A DNA stretch of 64,000 bases. Origin: Chlorops oryzae. Lineage: Eukaryota; Arthropoda; Insecta; Diptera; Chloropidae. This document shows, one piece after another, positions 9,985 to 21,178 of this stretch (within the stretch, counting starts at the first letter, position 1; the number at the start of each line of letters is the position of its first letter). The DNA is taken from positions 50,728,485-50,792,484 of the forward strand of contig CM035808.1 of assembly GCA_020466095.1 (NCBI GenBank), read 5' to 3'. The translations under genes were made by a program, and so were the position numbers. The notes beneath the pieces are model-generated. The model saw only the letters and a list, made by a program, of their open reading frames with translations, did no database searches and had not been told where the DNA came from.

Positions 9985-10392
9985 CTTATGGCTAAATTTT
10001 GATCATGACCAGCATTCGCGAAATTCGCAAACATTTTGTTTTCACTATTTTGAAATGAGTATTTCGCTGCTGGACAAAATGTTCTCTAACGGTTAAAATT
10101 TGATCAAGACCACCATCCGCGAAATTCGCAAAAATTTTATTTTCACTATTTTGAATTAAGGATTTGCAGCTAGACAAAATGTCCTCTAACGGTTAAGTTT
10201 TGACCATGACCACCATTTGCGAAATCCGAAAAAATTTGATTTTCAGTATTTTGAATTGAGTATTTCTTTGTTAGACGAAAATTTCCTCTAACGGTTAAAA
10301 TTGGATCAAGACCACCATTCGCGAAATGCGCAAAAATTTGATTTTCACTATTTTGAATTGAGTATTTCGCTGCTAGACAAAATGTCCTCTAA
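9985..10392 (+). repeat. 100-bp tandem array, first part
   Basis: Four units of 100-102 bp, each with CCACCATTCGCGAAATTCGC, a CTATTTTGAATTGAGTATTT segment, and TCCTCTAACGGTTAA. Units start near CGGTTAA at 10090, 10190 and 10292. A fifth unit is found after the inserted element, at 11143-11252. Confidence 0.9.
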
Positions 10393-11142
10393 TGCTATGC
10401 TCTCACTAGGCCGGGTTAGGGTTATCGGCAAAACCCATGGTTTCAAATGTCAAAATGCATATAAAAAAATCATCTAACCCGAAAATAAACCCCGGGTTAA
10501 CATTTAACTCGAGGTTAGCGCAGAGTTGCATTTGAAAATTTCGGTTACATTTGCTAACACCGAATACAAAAACCGGTTTAATATTTAATACGGCACTAAC
10601 AGGGAAGCTTTCCCGTGCAGCAAATGAGAGGTGAAGGATGTATTTGGAAATGTTAATTTTGATCACAGGTCTTGGAACATTTTGTGATGCCGCTTTCATC
10701 ATTAGCTCCTTTAATCTATTTATGTTCCTGCGGTTATAGCAATGGTCTAATATTATTGCTTCCAATATTCCTTTGGCTTTTTCAGCTCCTTTAAACATTT
10801 CTTATAAAGCAAATTCAATTTTTTTTTTGCAATTTCTCGATGATATAGTATATCAGACATACCTTGCGCGTTTTTTATATTTCAAACTCCCAAGCCGGAC
10901 ATTATCGCATGCATGTAATGAAAACAGCGGCCATCTTCTAACAAACTTCATTAACAGTTAGCGTTAGTAATGCGAGTAGCCGCAGTATGAATTTTCACCA
11001 CTTCGGAAGTAGTGCAGAAGTAGTCAACTTTACCGGCTGGGTCATATGACGTTAGTAAACCCTAACTCGCTCGAAGCTGATATGAACGCTTTGAGTTATA
11101 GTATCGGGTTAAGAACTTAACCCCTATAGTGAGAACATAGCA
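10393..11142. mobile_element. Harbinger-type non-autonomous element in the array
   Basis: Exactly 750 bp with inverted ends TGCTATGCTCTCACTA (left) and TAGTGAGAACATAGCA (right), flanked by TAA direct repeats at 10390-10392 and 11143-11145. Removing it restores the 100-bp unit. A 3-bp TWA duplication is typical of PIF/Harbinger. An open frame on the - strand (about 10406-10798) is not a recognised Harbinger protein; it may be a relic or chance. Confidence 0.8.
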
Positions 11143-11252
11143 TAACGGTTAAAGTTTGACCATGACCACCATTCGCGAAATTCGCAAAAATTTAATTTTG
11201 ACTATTTTGAATTGAGTATTTTGCAGCTAGACAAAATGTCCTCTAACGGTTA
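11143..11252 (+). repeat. 100-bp tandem array, last unit
   Basis: Continues the array interrupted at 10392, with the same CGGTTAAAG start and GACCACCATTCGCGAAATTC core. Confidence 0.9.
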
Positions 11253-11279
11253 AAAAAATCACTTAAATTTTTTCAACAG

Positions 11280-11596
11280 ATAGAACCAAGGGACAGAGAA
11301 TTATCTAGAGACACGGTAATGGACGACACTTCAGTTAATTTTGTTGAAAGGACTAACATGGTAACCAAACGAGTGGTTTTGTCCGAGATATGTAAGATAT
11401 TTGATCATTTGGTTGACTGCCTCCGTTTGTGATCGCTTTGAAGATCTTTTTGCAATCTTTGTGTTTGAAGGGAATCTCTTGGGATCAACCATTAACTAAC
11501 GAATCGCTAGATCAGTGGCATAAACTTACAAACCACATCAAGTTCATTCCAAATGTGCGAATTCCTCTTTGGATTCATTACAACAATGAGTTTTAT
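11280..11596 (+). pseudogene. BEL/Pao reverse transcriptase-RNase H fragment
   Basis: Frames switch once, but the blocks TKRVVLSEICKIFD, a Leu-Gly-type hinge decayed to DHLVDCLRL, then ISWDQPLTNESLDQW and an RIPLWI segment are characteristic of the connection between RT and RNase H in BEL/Pao LTR retrotransposons. The 5' side abuts the tandem array; the 3' side is cut by the CAGGGTGTCCCG repeat at 11597. The integrase end of a + strand BEL/Pao element appears at 21179 and could be the same insertion, since split. Confidence 0.75.
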
Positions 11597-12001
11597 ACAG
11601 GGTGTCCCGTTGGGAAGTACATTCCTTAATAGGGGTGGCAGGGGGTCCAAGATGAACAAAAAATCGGGTGTGAGGATGGATCCCAAATGCACCCCTGAGG
11701 AGATATGGGGCCTTAAAGTTTATTGGCACTAAGTCCAGAAAAACAATTCTCCTACGCCAATGGTTAATTGTAGAAAAACATGCAGTTTGAAAGCCAATTG
11801 TGCAGGCTTTTAGGCAAAACTAAATTGATAGTTAAAAATTAAGCCAATGCGTGAAAAAGAAACGGTCAAAGTAAAAAATGCTGAAAAAATTTTCAATTAT
11901 TTTACTTTGGGAGCCATGTTGGTATGAAAAAGGTCCAATCAACACATGCTTTTTGAATTTTATTTCGATCAATTTACTTTAAAATTGTGGTACATATCTT
12001 G
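11597..12001 (+). repeat. CAGGGTGTCCCG repeat module, solo copy
   Basis: A ~405-bp module starting CAGGGTGTCCCG that also occurs once in each arm of the large palindrome (from 12583 on the +, and ending at 13690 on the -). This copy is more diverged than the two arm copies are from each other. Confidence 0.85.
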
Positions 12002-12115
12002 CACTTTTTTTTTTAATTCAGGAAAAATTGATTTTTAAAACACACTCATAAATTTTAAACAATTTTTATTTTCTAACAAAAGATTTTCAAATTGGTGACC
12101 GGACCTTTTAGGCGG

Positions 12116-14163
12116 GGAGCCAGCAATACTAAAAGTGCACTCACACGGAATTCAAAATTTTGCATATAAAAAGGTAGTAAATATCAATACGACAAAATGA
12201 GCCCGGTATGAAAGGTCTATCCTGGCACCAGTTTTTAAAAAATTTTTTATATTATTAACTAAGGGCAACAATTTGCACTCATCGCGGAATTCAATTTTAA
12301 CTAGAGCATTGTATTGTACATTTTATTAGCTTTCAGAAAAGCATGGTATGACAGATTCTATTGTGGCGGTATAGTCTGTCATACCGATTTTTAAAAACTG
12401 ATGGGGTAAAATTTTACCCTCACACGGAATCAATTTTTTTTGTTTTTTTGTTGTTTATTTTTTTGTCTTCTTTTGAAATATTTTGGTATGACAGCTCAAA
12501 ACTTGACGAAAACATCTGTCATACCTGTTTGAAGTACAGCTTTCACTCTTTGAGATAAAAATGGAGCGTGTTGAACATATACAGGGTGTCCCGTAAGGTA
12601 GTACATTCCTTTACAGGGTGGTAGGGGAGTCCAAGATGAACAAAAAATCGTATGTGAGGTGGGGGTCCCAATGCACCCCTGAGGAGTTATAGGGCCTTAA
12701 AGTTTTTTGGCACTAAGTCCAGAAAAACAATTCTCCCACGCTAGTGGCTTACTGTAGAAAAAAAAATGTTATGCGGTTTGAAAGCCAATTGTACAGGCTT
12801 TTGGGCAAAATTGAATTGATGGTCAAAATTGCAGTTATTGTGTGAAAAATAAACGCTCAAAGTCAAAAATTCTGAAAAAATTTTCAATTATTTTACTTTG
12901 GGAGCCATTTTGGTATGGAAAAGGTCCAATTAAGACATGCTTTTTTAATTTTTTTTAAATCTTCGATCAATTTACTTCAAATCTGTGGTACATTTGTTAT
13001 ACCTTATTTGCGGTTTAAACCATCGAAAAAATGGGATTTAAAAACGAACTTCAACTTTTTTTTTATGTGATGAAATTCTTAAAATAGCAATCTTTGGCTT
13101 ACAATGGCCCAGCCAGAATTTCTTATTTAAGACAAATTTTGGTTTAAAATTATACGTACTTTTATTGGAAAAATTGGTAATTTTTTGCTGAGATTATTTA
13201 AATTGATTTTAAAAAGAGTTCAAGTTCGTTTTTAAATCCTATTTTTTCTGAGGTTAAACCGCTAATAAGGTATAACAAATGTACCACAGATTTGAAGTAA
13301 ATTGATCGAAGATTTAAAAAAAATTTAAAAAAGCATGTCTTAATTGGACCTTTTCCATACCAAAATGGCTCCCAAAGTAAAATAATTGAAAATTTTTTCA
13401 GAATTTTTGACTTTGAGCGTTTATTTTTCACACAATAACTGCAATTTTGACCATCAATTCAATTTTGCCCAAAAGCCTGTACAATTGGCTTTCAAACCGC
13501 ATAACATTTTTTTTTCTACAGTAAGCCACTAGCGTGGGAGAATTGTTTTTCTGGACTTAGTGCCAAAAAAACTTTAAGGCCCTATAACTCCTCAGGGGTG
13601 CATTTGGGACCCCCACCCACATACGATTTTTTTGTTTCTTGGACTCCCCTACCACCCCTGTGAAGGAATGTACTACCTAACGGGACACCCTGTATATGTT
13701 CAACACGCTCCATTTTTATCTCAAAGAGTGAAAGCTGTACTTCAAACAGGTATGACAGATGTTTTCGTCAAGTTTTGAGCTGTCATAAAAAATATTTTCA
13801 AAAGAAGACAAAAAAATAAACAACAAAAAAAAAAAAAAATTGATTCCGTGTGAGGGTAAAATTTTACCCTCATCATGTTTTTAAAAATCGGTATGACAGA
13901 CTATACCGCCACAATAGAATCTGTCATACCATGCTTTTCTGAAAGCTAATAAAATGTACAATACAATGCTCTAGTTAAAATTGAATTCCCGATGAGTGCA
14001 AATTGTTGCCCTTATTAATAATATAAAAAAATTTTTTTAAAATACTGGTGCCAGGATAGACCTTGTCATACCGGGCTGATTTTGTTCGTATTGATATTTA
14101 CTACCTTTTTATATGCAAAATTTTGAATTCCGTGTGAGTGCACTTTTAGTATTGCTGGCTCCC
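12116..14163. mobile_element. 2-kb palindrome (foldback element)
   Basis: Two arms of about 0.95 kb are close inverted copies: 12116-13057 and 13210-14163, with a ~150-bp unpaired centre. Both tips read GGGAGCCAGCAATACTAAAA when read inward. Each arm contains a CAGGGTGTCCCG module and palindromic TGGTATGACAGA motifs. No coding sequence spans it. A clear target duplication was not found. A DNA strand here could fold into a very long hairpin. Confidence 0.9.
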
Positions 14164-14216
14164 GGACTATTTGTATATAAAAGTTTGCTCGTTTTTGAAT
14201 TTCACTACATAAATTT

Positions 14217-14708
14217 TACTACGTTTATACGTTAAACCTTATTCACGAATAGGAATATCGCGAATAGTGAAGTCACCGTTTATACGGCAACCGACATTAG
14301 TTGGTCTTAGCGCTACCTGACTGCCAAAACGAAATGAAATGGTAGCACACTTGAAAAACACATGATTTCATAGCATCACGAATGCTTTTATCAATTAGTT
14401 TTTCAAAAGTGAAAAAATGTCAGTCTCTGATTTAAGTATTATCCATGTGCAGCGGTTGGTTTCCTTTCCGTTCTCCATCTTTTTTGCTAGATTTTTGAAC
14501 TCAAATTAAACAAAAGCGCTGCCGGATCGTCAAAAAGAGAGAAATCAGCGAAAAATGTGGCATCACCTTTCGTGTTTATCGCGAATAGTCTCACTATTCA
14601 CGAATAACTTTCGTGAATTAGCTATTCGTGAATAAGACCGTTTATACGGTAAAAATCGCTATTCGCGATATTCTTATTCGCGAATAAGGCGTACGTATAA
14701 ACGTAGTA
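14217..14708. mobile_element. 492-bp MITE
   Basis: Inverted ends TACTACGTTTATACG, with inner CGAATAAG/ATTCGCGATA motifs repeated near both ends. TTT lies on both sides (14214-14216 and 14709-14711), a possible 3-bp duplication. It is inserted at the 3' edge of the LOA-type element. Confidence 0.8.
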
Positions 14709-14711
14709 TTT

Positions 14712-16771
14712 GTGTTTAGCAAATCACTTTTTACATCAAAGCTTCCATGATGCGATGTGGCTTGCTCCCCGGTTCGGGGAACTACCAGAGTCGTGCCTTG
14801 TCTAGCCATCTCATCAGCCGTACATTTCCCAGGGATATCGCTATGCCCAGGTATCCTTGCGATCTCTATTTGAAATTATTGTCCCATCTCACAGAGAATG
14901 GACATACATTTCTTAACCGCCTTTGAATTGACTACAAAGGAGTTGAGTGATGTGATTGCTGCCTGAATATCTGTATAAATACTAACTCTGGTTTGAGTTG
15001 TCACATTTCACTGTAACCAGCTAACTGCCTCGCCAATGGCAGCTATCTCTGCCTGAAAGACGCTGCAGTGATCCGGGAGTCTAAAATTGGAACTAATATT
15101 GAGCTTTTCGCAGAAGACTCCTCCCCCGACCCTACCTTCCAGCTTAGAATCATCTGTAAAGAAAATCAGATGATTCCCTCCCGGCAAAGACCCACCCTCC
15201 CAGTGTTTCCTCAAGGGTATAAAAGTACGGAAAGGTTTGTCCAGACTTACCGTTGGCACACAGTAGTCCGTAGTCTGCGGGATGCCGCATAAAAGGATAG
15301 GTGTTGGTATGTTCGAAGTTCTGCCCCTAACGCTAGCTTTGCTTTGTCGGAAAGAGGTAGTTAAGGCTACCTGCTTTGCCGCTAAGTCAGGGGGGATAAT
15401 AATTAGCATCGCACTTAAGGCGAGCGTGGAAGTAGATTTAAGTGCTCCCGTGATACCTACGAGAGCTAGGCGTTGGACCTTTTTTTCTAGCTTTTTGCAA
15501 ATTGATACATTCTTTACTGCAGGCCACCAGACAGCACAGCCATACAAAAGTATGGGTCTGTCCACCACAGTAAAGATCCAGTACACAGCTTTGAGATATA
15601 GCCCTCATCGCTTGCCAAGACCTGTTTGCAGCAGTATAGCGCTACCTCAGCCTTTCTGATGCGCTCTTCGTACTCTGGCCCCCAGTTTAGTTTCCTATCA
15701 ACCAGAAGACCTAAATATCTCACACTATCTGTTGCTACTAAGGGGACCCCATTTAGAGATGGTGTCGGGAAGTGCGGAATCCTTTGCTTCCTTTTAAAAA
15801 GTACAGAGAACACATTTTCTGGCCCAGGTTGTTACGGTTTTTAGAAAGGACTGAATCAGGTATCCATCAGAATCAAGCCGTTCTAGAAGGCTGTTCATGA
15901 CAATGAGCCACAGGAGAGGTGACAACACTCCCCCTTGGGGGGTTCCTCTCCTTAACTCTTGTGTCTTCACAGAGCTTCCCCATTCTGCTACGACGGTTCT
16001 GCTCGTGAGTAGCTAGTGGATCATTGCGACCAGTTTGCCCGGTATACCCAGACCTACAAGAGATCTTGTGGTGGCCTTCGGAAGCACGTAATTAAAGGCG
16101 TCCTCTATGTCTAGGAAGGCGCCCAGTAAGAACTCCTTGTGAGCCAGGGAGACCTCCACCTGATTTATCAAGGAGTAAAGAGCAGTGCCCACCAACTTTC
16201 CCCTCATGTAAGCATGCTGAGAGGTGGACAATCTATTTCTGGGAACTTTGTTCCTCATATATATTTCTAGAAGTCTCTCCAGGATTTTCAAGAGAAAGCA
16301 AGAGAGACTGATAGGACGAAAGTCCTTAGGTGTGGTGTGTGATCTTTTCCCTGATTTGGGTATAAACACAACCTTTATCATCTTCCAGCCCCTAGGTATG
16401 TGTCCTAGACGGATACAGGCTGTGAAGATTATGTTGAGCCACTTAAGCGCAACACCTAGCGACTTCTGTAGCTGTGCGGGGAAGATACCATCCAATCCAA
16501 TTGATTTATATGGCTGAAAGGATTTTACAGCCCATATAATCCTGTTTTCGTCAACTATGCTAGATAGCACTGAACAATCATCCGCCGGATTTAAGGGGAT
16601 CAAACCAGTCCCCTGCTCTTGAGATGGAGAAAAGTGCTTTTTTATAAGGAACTCGAGCGATTCCTCGCTGCTTGTAGCTCACCTACTGTCGTCCGCTTTT
16701 AAGTATCCAATAAGAGAAGCGCCCTTAGAGAGGACCTTACGAAATCTTGAAGCTCCCGAACTGCTTTCCAC
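14712..16771 (-). pseudogene. LOA-type non-LTR element: RT and RNase H part
   Basis: Read on the - strand from the right. RT blocks run from about 16603 to 16013 (KSIGLDGIFPAQLQ, DFRPISLSCFLLKILERL, GAFLDIEDAFNYV), and a GTPQGG-like block lies near 15930. The segment that should hold the F/YADD catalytic motif is missing around 15850. Then follows a C-terminal RT part with YLGLLVDRKLNWGPEYE (15720) and RNase H (FFTDDSKLEGRVGGGV near 15120, AEIAAIGEAV, then a TDIQAAI and ARIPGHSDIPG region to 14760), interrupted by a stop at about 15007. An RNase H domain and RT of this type place it with I/LOA-group elements. It is dead through stops, frameshifts and deletion. Its EN and ORF1 lie at 19214-21178. 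Confidence 0.85.
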
Positions 16772-17676
16772 TAGAGTTGTAAAATTTAAGAAAAAATCGA
16801 TTTTCGATTAATCGAAGACCTGCATAGTTATAAATCGATGTTGGATGATTAATCGAAGCAATAAATCGATTAAATCGATTTTATTTTTCATTTTTTCCAA
16901 ACCCTTATTTTTGTATTTTTTTTTTCTGAAGTTTATAAACTAACAGAGTAACAGTATTTTTTAAAATATTCCTTCGCGAATGGGGTAAAAGTCGAAAAAT
17001 AACAGTTGCCGTTCAACGCCAAATACTAAGGGGAATTGCCCAAAGAATCGAGATTGACTTATGTTTAAGCAGTCAAATCAATAATTTGAGGTCTTTTACA
17101 CTGTAGAAGTTGCAGATCGGAGGAGGAAGAAGAACCAGCAAGCCACCTCATGTGTCACTGCCCGAGTCTGGCCAGGAGAAAATCCAGGCTGCTCGACTCC
17201 TTCTTCTTCTCCTCCCCTCACCGAACTAACAATCTGTTCGAATAAAAGACATGGCTCGCTTCATAAATGAGTCTAACTGGCTCCACCAAAGGTGTAAACT
17301 AGGAAGGCATGCCTTCCCTCGTGGTAATCACAACGGGCCCATATGCGACCTAAGTGTGTCCCCTTAAAGGGGGCAGCCACCCTAACCTAACCTTACCTAA
17401 CGCTAGTCAATTAATGACATTCAATAATAGTTCTGTTCACTTTTGGAGGTGCATTCAGAAGAATTGACCGTCAATTTCTGTATTTTTTCCATTTTTACAT
17501 ATCGTTTTGCTCATTTTTTAAACATTTTCCAGAGTTTCCAAAAAAATTTAACATCGAAAGAAAAAATCGATTTTATTAAAAATCGAAAAAAACATAATCG
17601 ATTCTAAAAAAAATCGATCGAAAGCCAAAAAAATCGATTAAATCGAAATTTTGAATGTTTTTTTTTTACAACCCTA
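16772..17676 (+). mobile_element. composite hAT-type element, copy 1
   Basis: Ends are TAGAGTTGTAAAA and TTTTTACAACCCTA, flanked by the 8-bp direct repeat CTTTCCAC (16764-16771 and 17677-17684). Length is 905 bp. Subterminal regions are crowded with ATCGATT motifs. The middle (about 17105-17400) is the 3' end of a LOA-type retrotransposon: a decayed Cys/His zinc-knuckle region (SHLMCHCPSLARR), 3' UTR, and a short CCTAACC tail. It disrupts the LOA RT coding region at this locus. A second copy with a different duplication is at 24493-25396. Confidence 0.92.
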
Positions 17677-17684
17677 CTTTCCAC

Positions 17685-17745
17685 TGCTCCGCAGAAAGCC
17701 TTCCATGAGGCTCTCATTGATTTCTTAATCTCAGACTTGCATATC
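17685..17745 (-). pseudogene. LOA-type element, RT leader continued
   Basis: Continues the - strand reading of the RT polyprotein across the hAT insertion (residues around SMRASWKAFCGAVESSSGAS when joined). It ends at 17745 where unrelated sequence begins. Confidence 0.6.
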
Positions 17746-18049
17746 GATAGCTTCGGATAGAAAGGGCGTAACTCATTATTTTGCTACTTTACAGGAGAAG
17801 GAAAAAACTTCATAAAATCGCAAAGGTTAGATATTTAAAAAAAGTTTAAACGCAAAGTCAATTAAATACTACGCACGAAATTTGTTTTAGGCTTGAATTT
17901 TATTTTTTTCTGTGTTTCGAGCAGTTTTCTGAGTTAGGGCTTTTGATATCAATTTTCGTTCAAACATGTGAGTTAGGTCTTTGTACGCAAAGTTTAAAAT
18001 ATAAATAAAATTATAAGATGCGATCCAGCACTATACTACAACCAATAAT
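17746..18049. other. no gene recognised
   Basis: AT-rich insert splitting the LOA element between endonuclease and RT. No domain or end structure was recognised. Confidence 0.4.
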
Positions 18050-18264
18050 ATCGGTTAGTGGTTTCTATTGATAAAATTAATTCAAAACAAATATTTTTTG
18101 AACACATTATTCACTGTTTTCACGTTCGTGTCTTGAGTCTTGCATGCATACAGACCAAGAGAGACATGCAAAGACTTAAGAATAGGAACGTGAAAACAGT
18201 GAATAATGCGTTCCAAAAAATATTTGTTTTGAATTAATTTTATGAATAGAAACCACTAACCGAT
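18050..18264. mobile_element. 215-bp hairpin element
   Basis: Arms of about 76 bp are near-perfect inverted copies: ATCGGTTAGTGGTTTCTATT on the left matches AATAGAAACCACTAACCGAT on the right, continuing to AACACATTATTCACTGTTTT and its mirror. The loop is about 60 bp. Typical foldback MITE; no duplication was identified. Confidence 0.8.
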
Positions 18265-18417
18265 TTTAATGGTTATAGTCTCAAAAAACTCGTCATAGAT
18301 TGAGGTTTGCGGCATTTGAGTAGAAAATTTATTTTTTTCTACTAGGGTCATTATTTGGCCAGTTAGGGGATGGAACCCAAAATTCAGTTTTAAAAAAAAT
18401 AATAATTATAACATATT

Positions 18418-18960
18418 AGGTGTAGTAAAAAGAAATCCATTATTTTTCCAATAGATGGCGTTATTTATCTGCATCTCGCGTTGTATAAGTCCGATCGTGT
18501 TCCGCTAGGGGGCATTAGAAAGATGACAGTTCCTACTAAAAAAGCTTTTGTGACACTTTTTGATTGATTGATTCAGTTTTGTTTGACAGCTTGTCAAAGA
18601 TGGACATCAGCAAAGAGAAAATTCGCTACATTTTACAGTTTTTCTTCGATAAGGGAGGAAAACGCAAGCCAGGCGGCTGAAAATGTGAATAGCGTTTATG
18701 GACCTGATACTGTAACAGCCAATCATGCGCAATTTTGGTTTCGTCGATTCTGTTCCGGTAACTTCGATGTCAAGGATGCACCACGCACTGGAAGGCCAAT
18801 GTCGAAAATGTCGATAAAATCATGCAACCAAGGATTAAACTTTCCTTCCATGGCGTTTTTTGCTGGTGAAACTTTTGCCAAAGACCTTTTGAAATTCCAC
18901 TTTAATTTTTTGCTTTGGAACAGGGCCTTTATAAAAAAAATGGAAAATTTAAAATAAAAG
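18418..18960 (+). pseudogene. mariner relic (mellifera-like), N-terminal part
   Basis: Starts with a terminal-repeat-like TTAGGTGTAGTAAAAAGAAA at 18418. The reading from 18601 (MDISKEKIRYILQFFFDKG, one frameshift, then QAAENVNSVYGPDTVTANHA and FCSGNFDVKDAPRTGRP) is the helix-turn-helix DNA-binding domain of a mariner transposase with the GRP linker. It stops at about 18830; the catalytic domain has been lost. Confidence 0.75.
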
Positions 18961-19145
18961 TTATGAAAAAAAAATTAATTTGAAAATCGGGCATTCCTAA
19001 CTTTTTTAAATAAACCCTCAATTTGTAAATGCAAAAAAAAAACTTTTTACAAATTAAAATTTATTTCTACACGATCCGAATTTTCTTTAGGCAAGTTCTT
19101 GCATGGAAATCTTGAAAAACCTGCCGCAAGTCCTTGCAAGCATTT

Positions 19146-19213
19146 TACACGATGCAATCTGCTTGCCAAGTACTTGCAGAAGTGACTTGCCAAGTGAAAA
19201 CTTGCATCGTGTA
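19146..19213. repeat. 68-bp inverted repeat
   Basis: TTACACGATGCAA and TTGCATCGTGTA face each other. The space between is filled with CTTGCCAAGT/ACTTGCAG motifs. It marks the junction where LOA endonuclease sequence resumes at 19214. Confidence 0.6.
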
Positions 19214-19964
19214 GACCTGCTACGTTCCAATGTTCACCATGAACTGTATATACCGATGCTCAGAGAGAGATTGCTCTTCCAACACTTTCCAATCGGTGAC
19301 GAAATCTTCGTCCAGGAGAGATGTCAAAGTTATATCTAGTACTTCTCTCCGGTTGGTAGTTATAAAGGTCGGTTCCTCCCCCCTATTACAGATTTCTACG
19401 TTTTTGATGCATATATAATCAAAAAGTGACTTACCTCTTTCATTTGTGTCCGTTCTACCCCATATTTTGTGGTGAGCGTTAGCATCAGCCCCCACTGCTA
19501 CGCCCATTCCCATATTCTTCGCTTTCGTCAAGAGTCTTAAAACGGGAGGGGGAGCTTCAGCATCATGGGCCATATAGATAGAGGCCAGCCAGGACATCCT
19601 ACCACCCGCCTCTACGCTAACAGCGACCGCGTCGGAATCACTATAATATATAATATATATTTTGTAAGGAGAAAGCGTTAAAATGTTTCTTAACTAAAAT
19701 GCATGACCTTGGTTTATATAAGCCAGTGTCATAAAAAAGGTTGTAGTTTGAAGTGCCAATCCCACAGATCCGGTTATTCCAGATCCATGGTTCCTGGATC
19801 AGCACCGCATCGGCTCTACCTTGCTCAAGGTGGATCAGCAAACTGGCAGCTGCTGCCTTCGAATGGTGGAGATTAATCTGAAGTACTTTCATGTACATCA
19901 GAAATCTCCACCATCGTTGCGTCCGCCTCCAAACCCTCCTCGTCGCTCGACTCCAGGAGGTCAT
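19214..19964 (-). pseudogene. LOA-type element: AP endonuclease domain
   Basis: The - strand reading begins at an internal ATG near 19898 (KVLQINLHHSKAAAASLLIH, then ADAVLIQEPW) and continues after a frame shift with GVAVGADANAHHKIWGR, FITTNRREVLDITLTS and a LSEHRYIQF block. These are the N-terminal Asn, the QEP Glu, the DxN and the SDHR-like motifs of non-LTR apurinic endonucleases. The final His is kept (SEHR). ORF1 ends at 19873, so the two reading frames overlap by about 25 bp. Similarity ends at 19214. Confidence 0.85.
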
Positions 19965-21178
19965 CTTCGAATAACCGCGTCAGGCTTGAAACCGACCCAG
20001 CTGCAGATACGGACTCCTTACGGTCTAAAGTCTCCATAGGAGACTGGGAGGAGTTCACAGCTGCGGTCTCCACCTCTGCGGCGCACCCAGGTTTCTGGGT
20101 GGCGACCTCCGCCACCGCTTGAGGCTTCAGGGACTCGGTATTAAGTAAAATTACTACCTGCCGAGTTGGTCCCACCAACTCCTCGAGCTTTGCGATCTTC
20201 CAGTTGTGTGTTGGAAGGTTGGGGTTGCATATCCTAAGTATCTCCAGTTCGGAGGGTATAGTCGGGATCCAAGCCCGGGCTCTGGGACGAGAAGGAATAT
20301 CCTTCTGATCCACTGCCACAAGCTTGGCCCCCGGCCACACTTCACCTATTTGCGCGATAGGGGCCTTGTACAAGGCAATCGATCGTTCGTTCGCGCAGGC
20401 GACCAATTTAACCTGGCCTTGATGCCAGCCAGCATCGTCGCAAGAGGGCGGAGGCCCAGGATTTTCTTCAAAAACCTAGAAGAAAACTAAAGCGAGGACC
20501 ATCTTCACCCACTTCTATTTATTCTTGGGTATCCTACCCTCCTCGACGCTGCTGTCAAGTACGCCCAGGACCAGGCTATTTTTTGCCACCTCACTATACG
20601 ATCTCGAAGGGTTGACCTTAGATCTCTTCACCTGAGGAGGGTCCTCCTCCTGAGACCTTTGACTCTTCGAGGCCAGTTCGATCTTCGAGGCGTTCACCTG
20701 GGTCTTCCGAGCCAACTCCAGAGAGGAAGCCTCCCGCACAGTAAGATGCTCTCTGGGAGTGTTCTCGTACCTCCAGGATTTTTGCGGACATGCGCCTATT
20801 CGCGTACGCCTTTTTCGAAGGTGGCATCCTCTTTTTGAGGTTTCCTCCTGCCAAAGTCTTGGCGGAAGGATTTCCACTAGGGGGTGCCACACCTCAAGCC
20901 GAACCCTTGCTGGTGCTGGGTCCCTAGTCGAACGAGCCTCCTGCATGGGTAGTGGCAGCCGTACTCGACGGCTGTGATTGGGTTTCTGGAGCCACCAATA
21001 CTGTGGAGGGGTGGGGGGGGGGGTGGGGGGTTCGGTCCGCGACATAGCTTTACACCAGCGCGCTATGACTCTGTAAACCATCTTCTCAGCCTGAGCAGAT
21101 GGCACCCCTATCCGCCACCTGGGGACGCGCCCGATGGCTACCCATCCGCACGGGAGGCTTCTTCGTATCACAGCATTA
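19873..21178 (-). pseudogene. LOA-type element: ORF1
   Basis: Two overlapping - strand frames (21210-20515 and 20406-19873) carry the ORF1. The first is rich in Pro, Arg and Ser, basic and unstructured. The second contains LYKAPIAQIGEVWPGAKLVA, ARAWIPTIP and LPTHNWKIAKLEEL, which resemble the conserved C-terminal domain (DUF4780-like) of ORF1 in LOA-clade elements; it ends in an acidic tail. ORF1 proteins bind element RNA. A frame break separates the halves. The 5' end of the element is near 21178. Confidence 0.7.

Noticed and set aside
9985..10392. CRISPR-like array from regularly spaced repeats
   Set aside because: The whole 100-bp unit is repeated, with no unique spacers, and the genome is eukaryotic.
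12361..12558. Open frame inside the palindrome as a gene
   Set aside because: It is mirrored in the other arm, has no homology, and consists of low-complexity sequence.
15068..15659. + strand open frames across the LOA region (also 16224-16517, 20759-21195)
   Set aside because: They are shadows of the - strand RT, RNase H and ORF1 coding sequence, which show family motifs.
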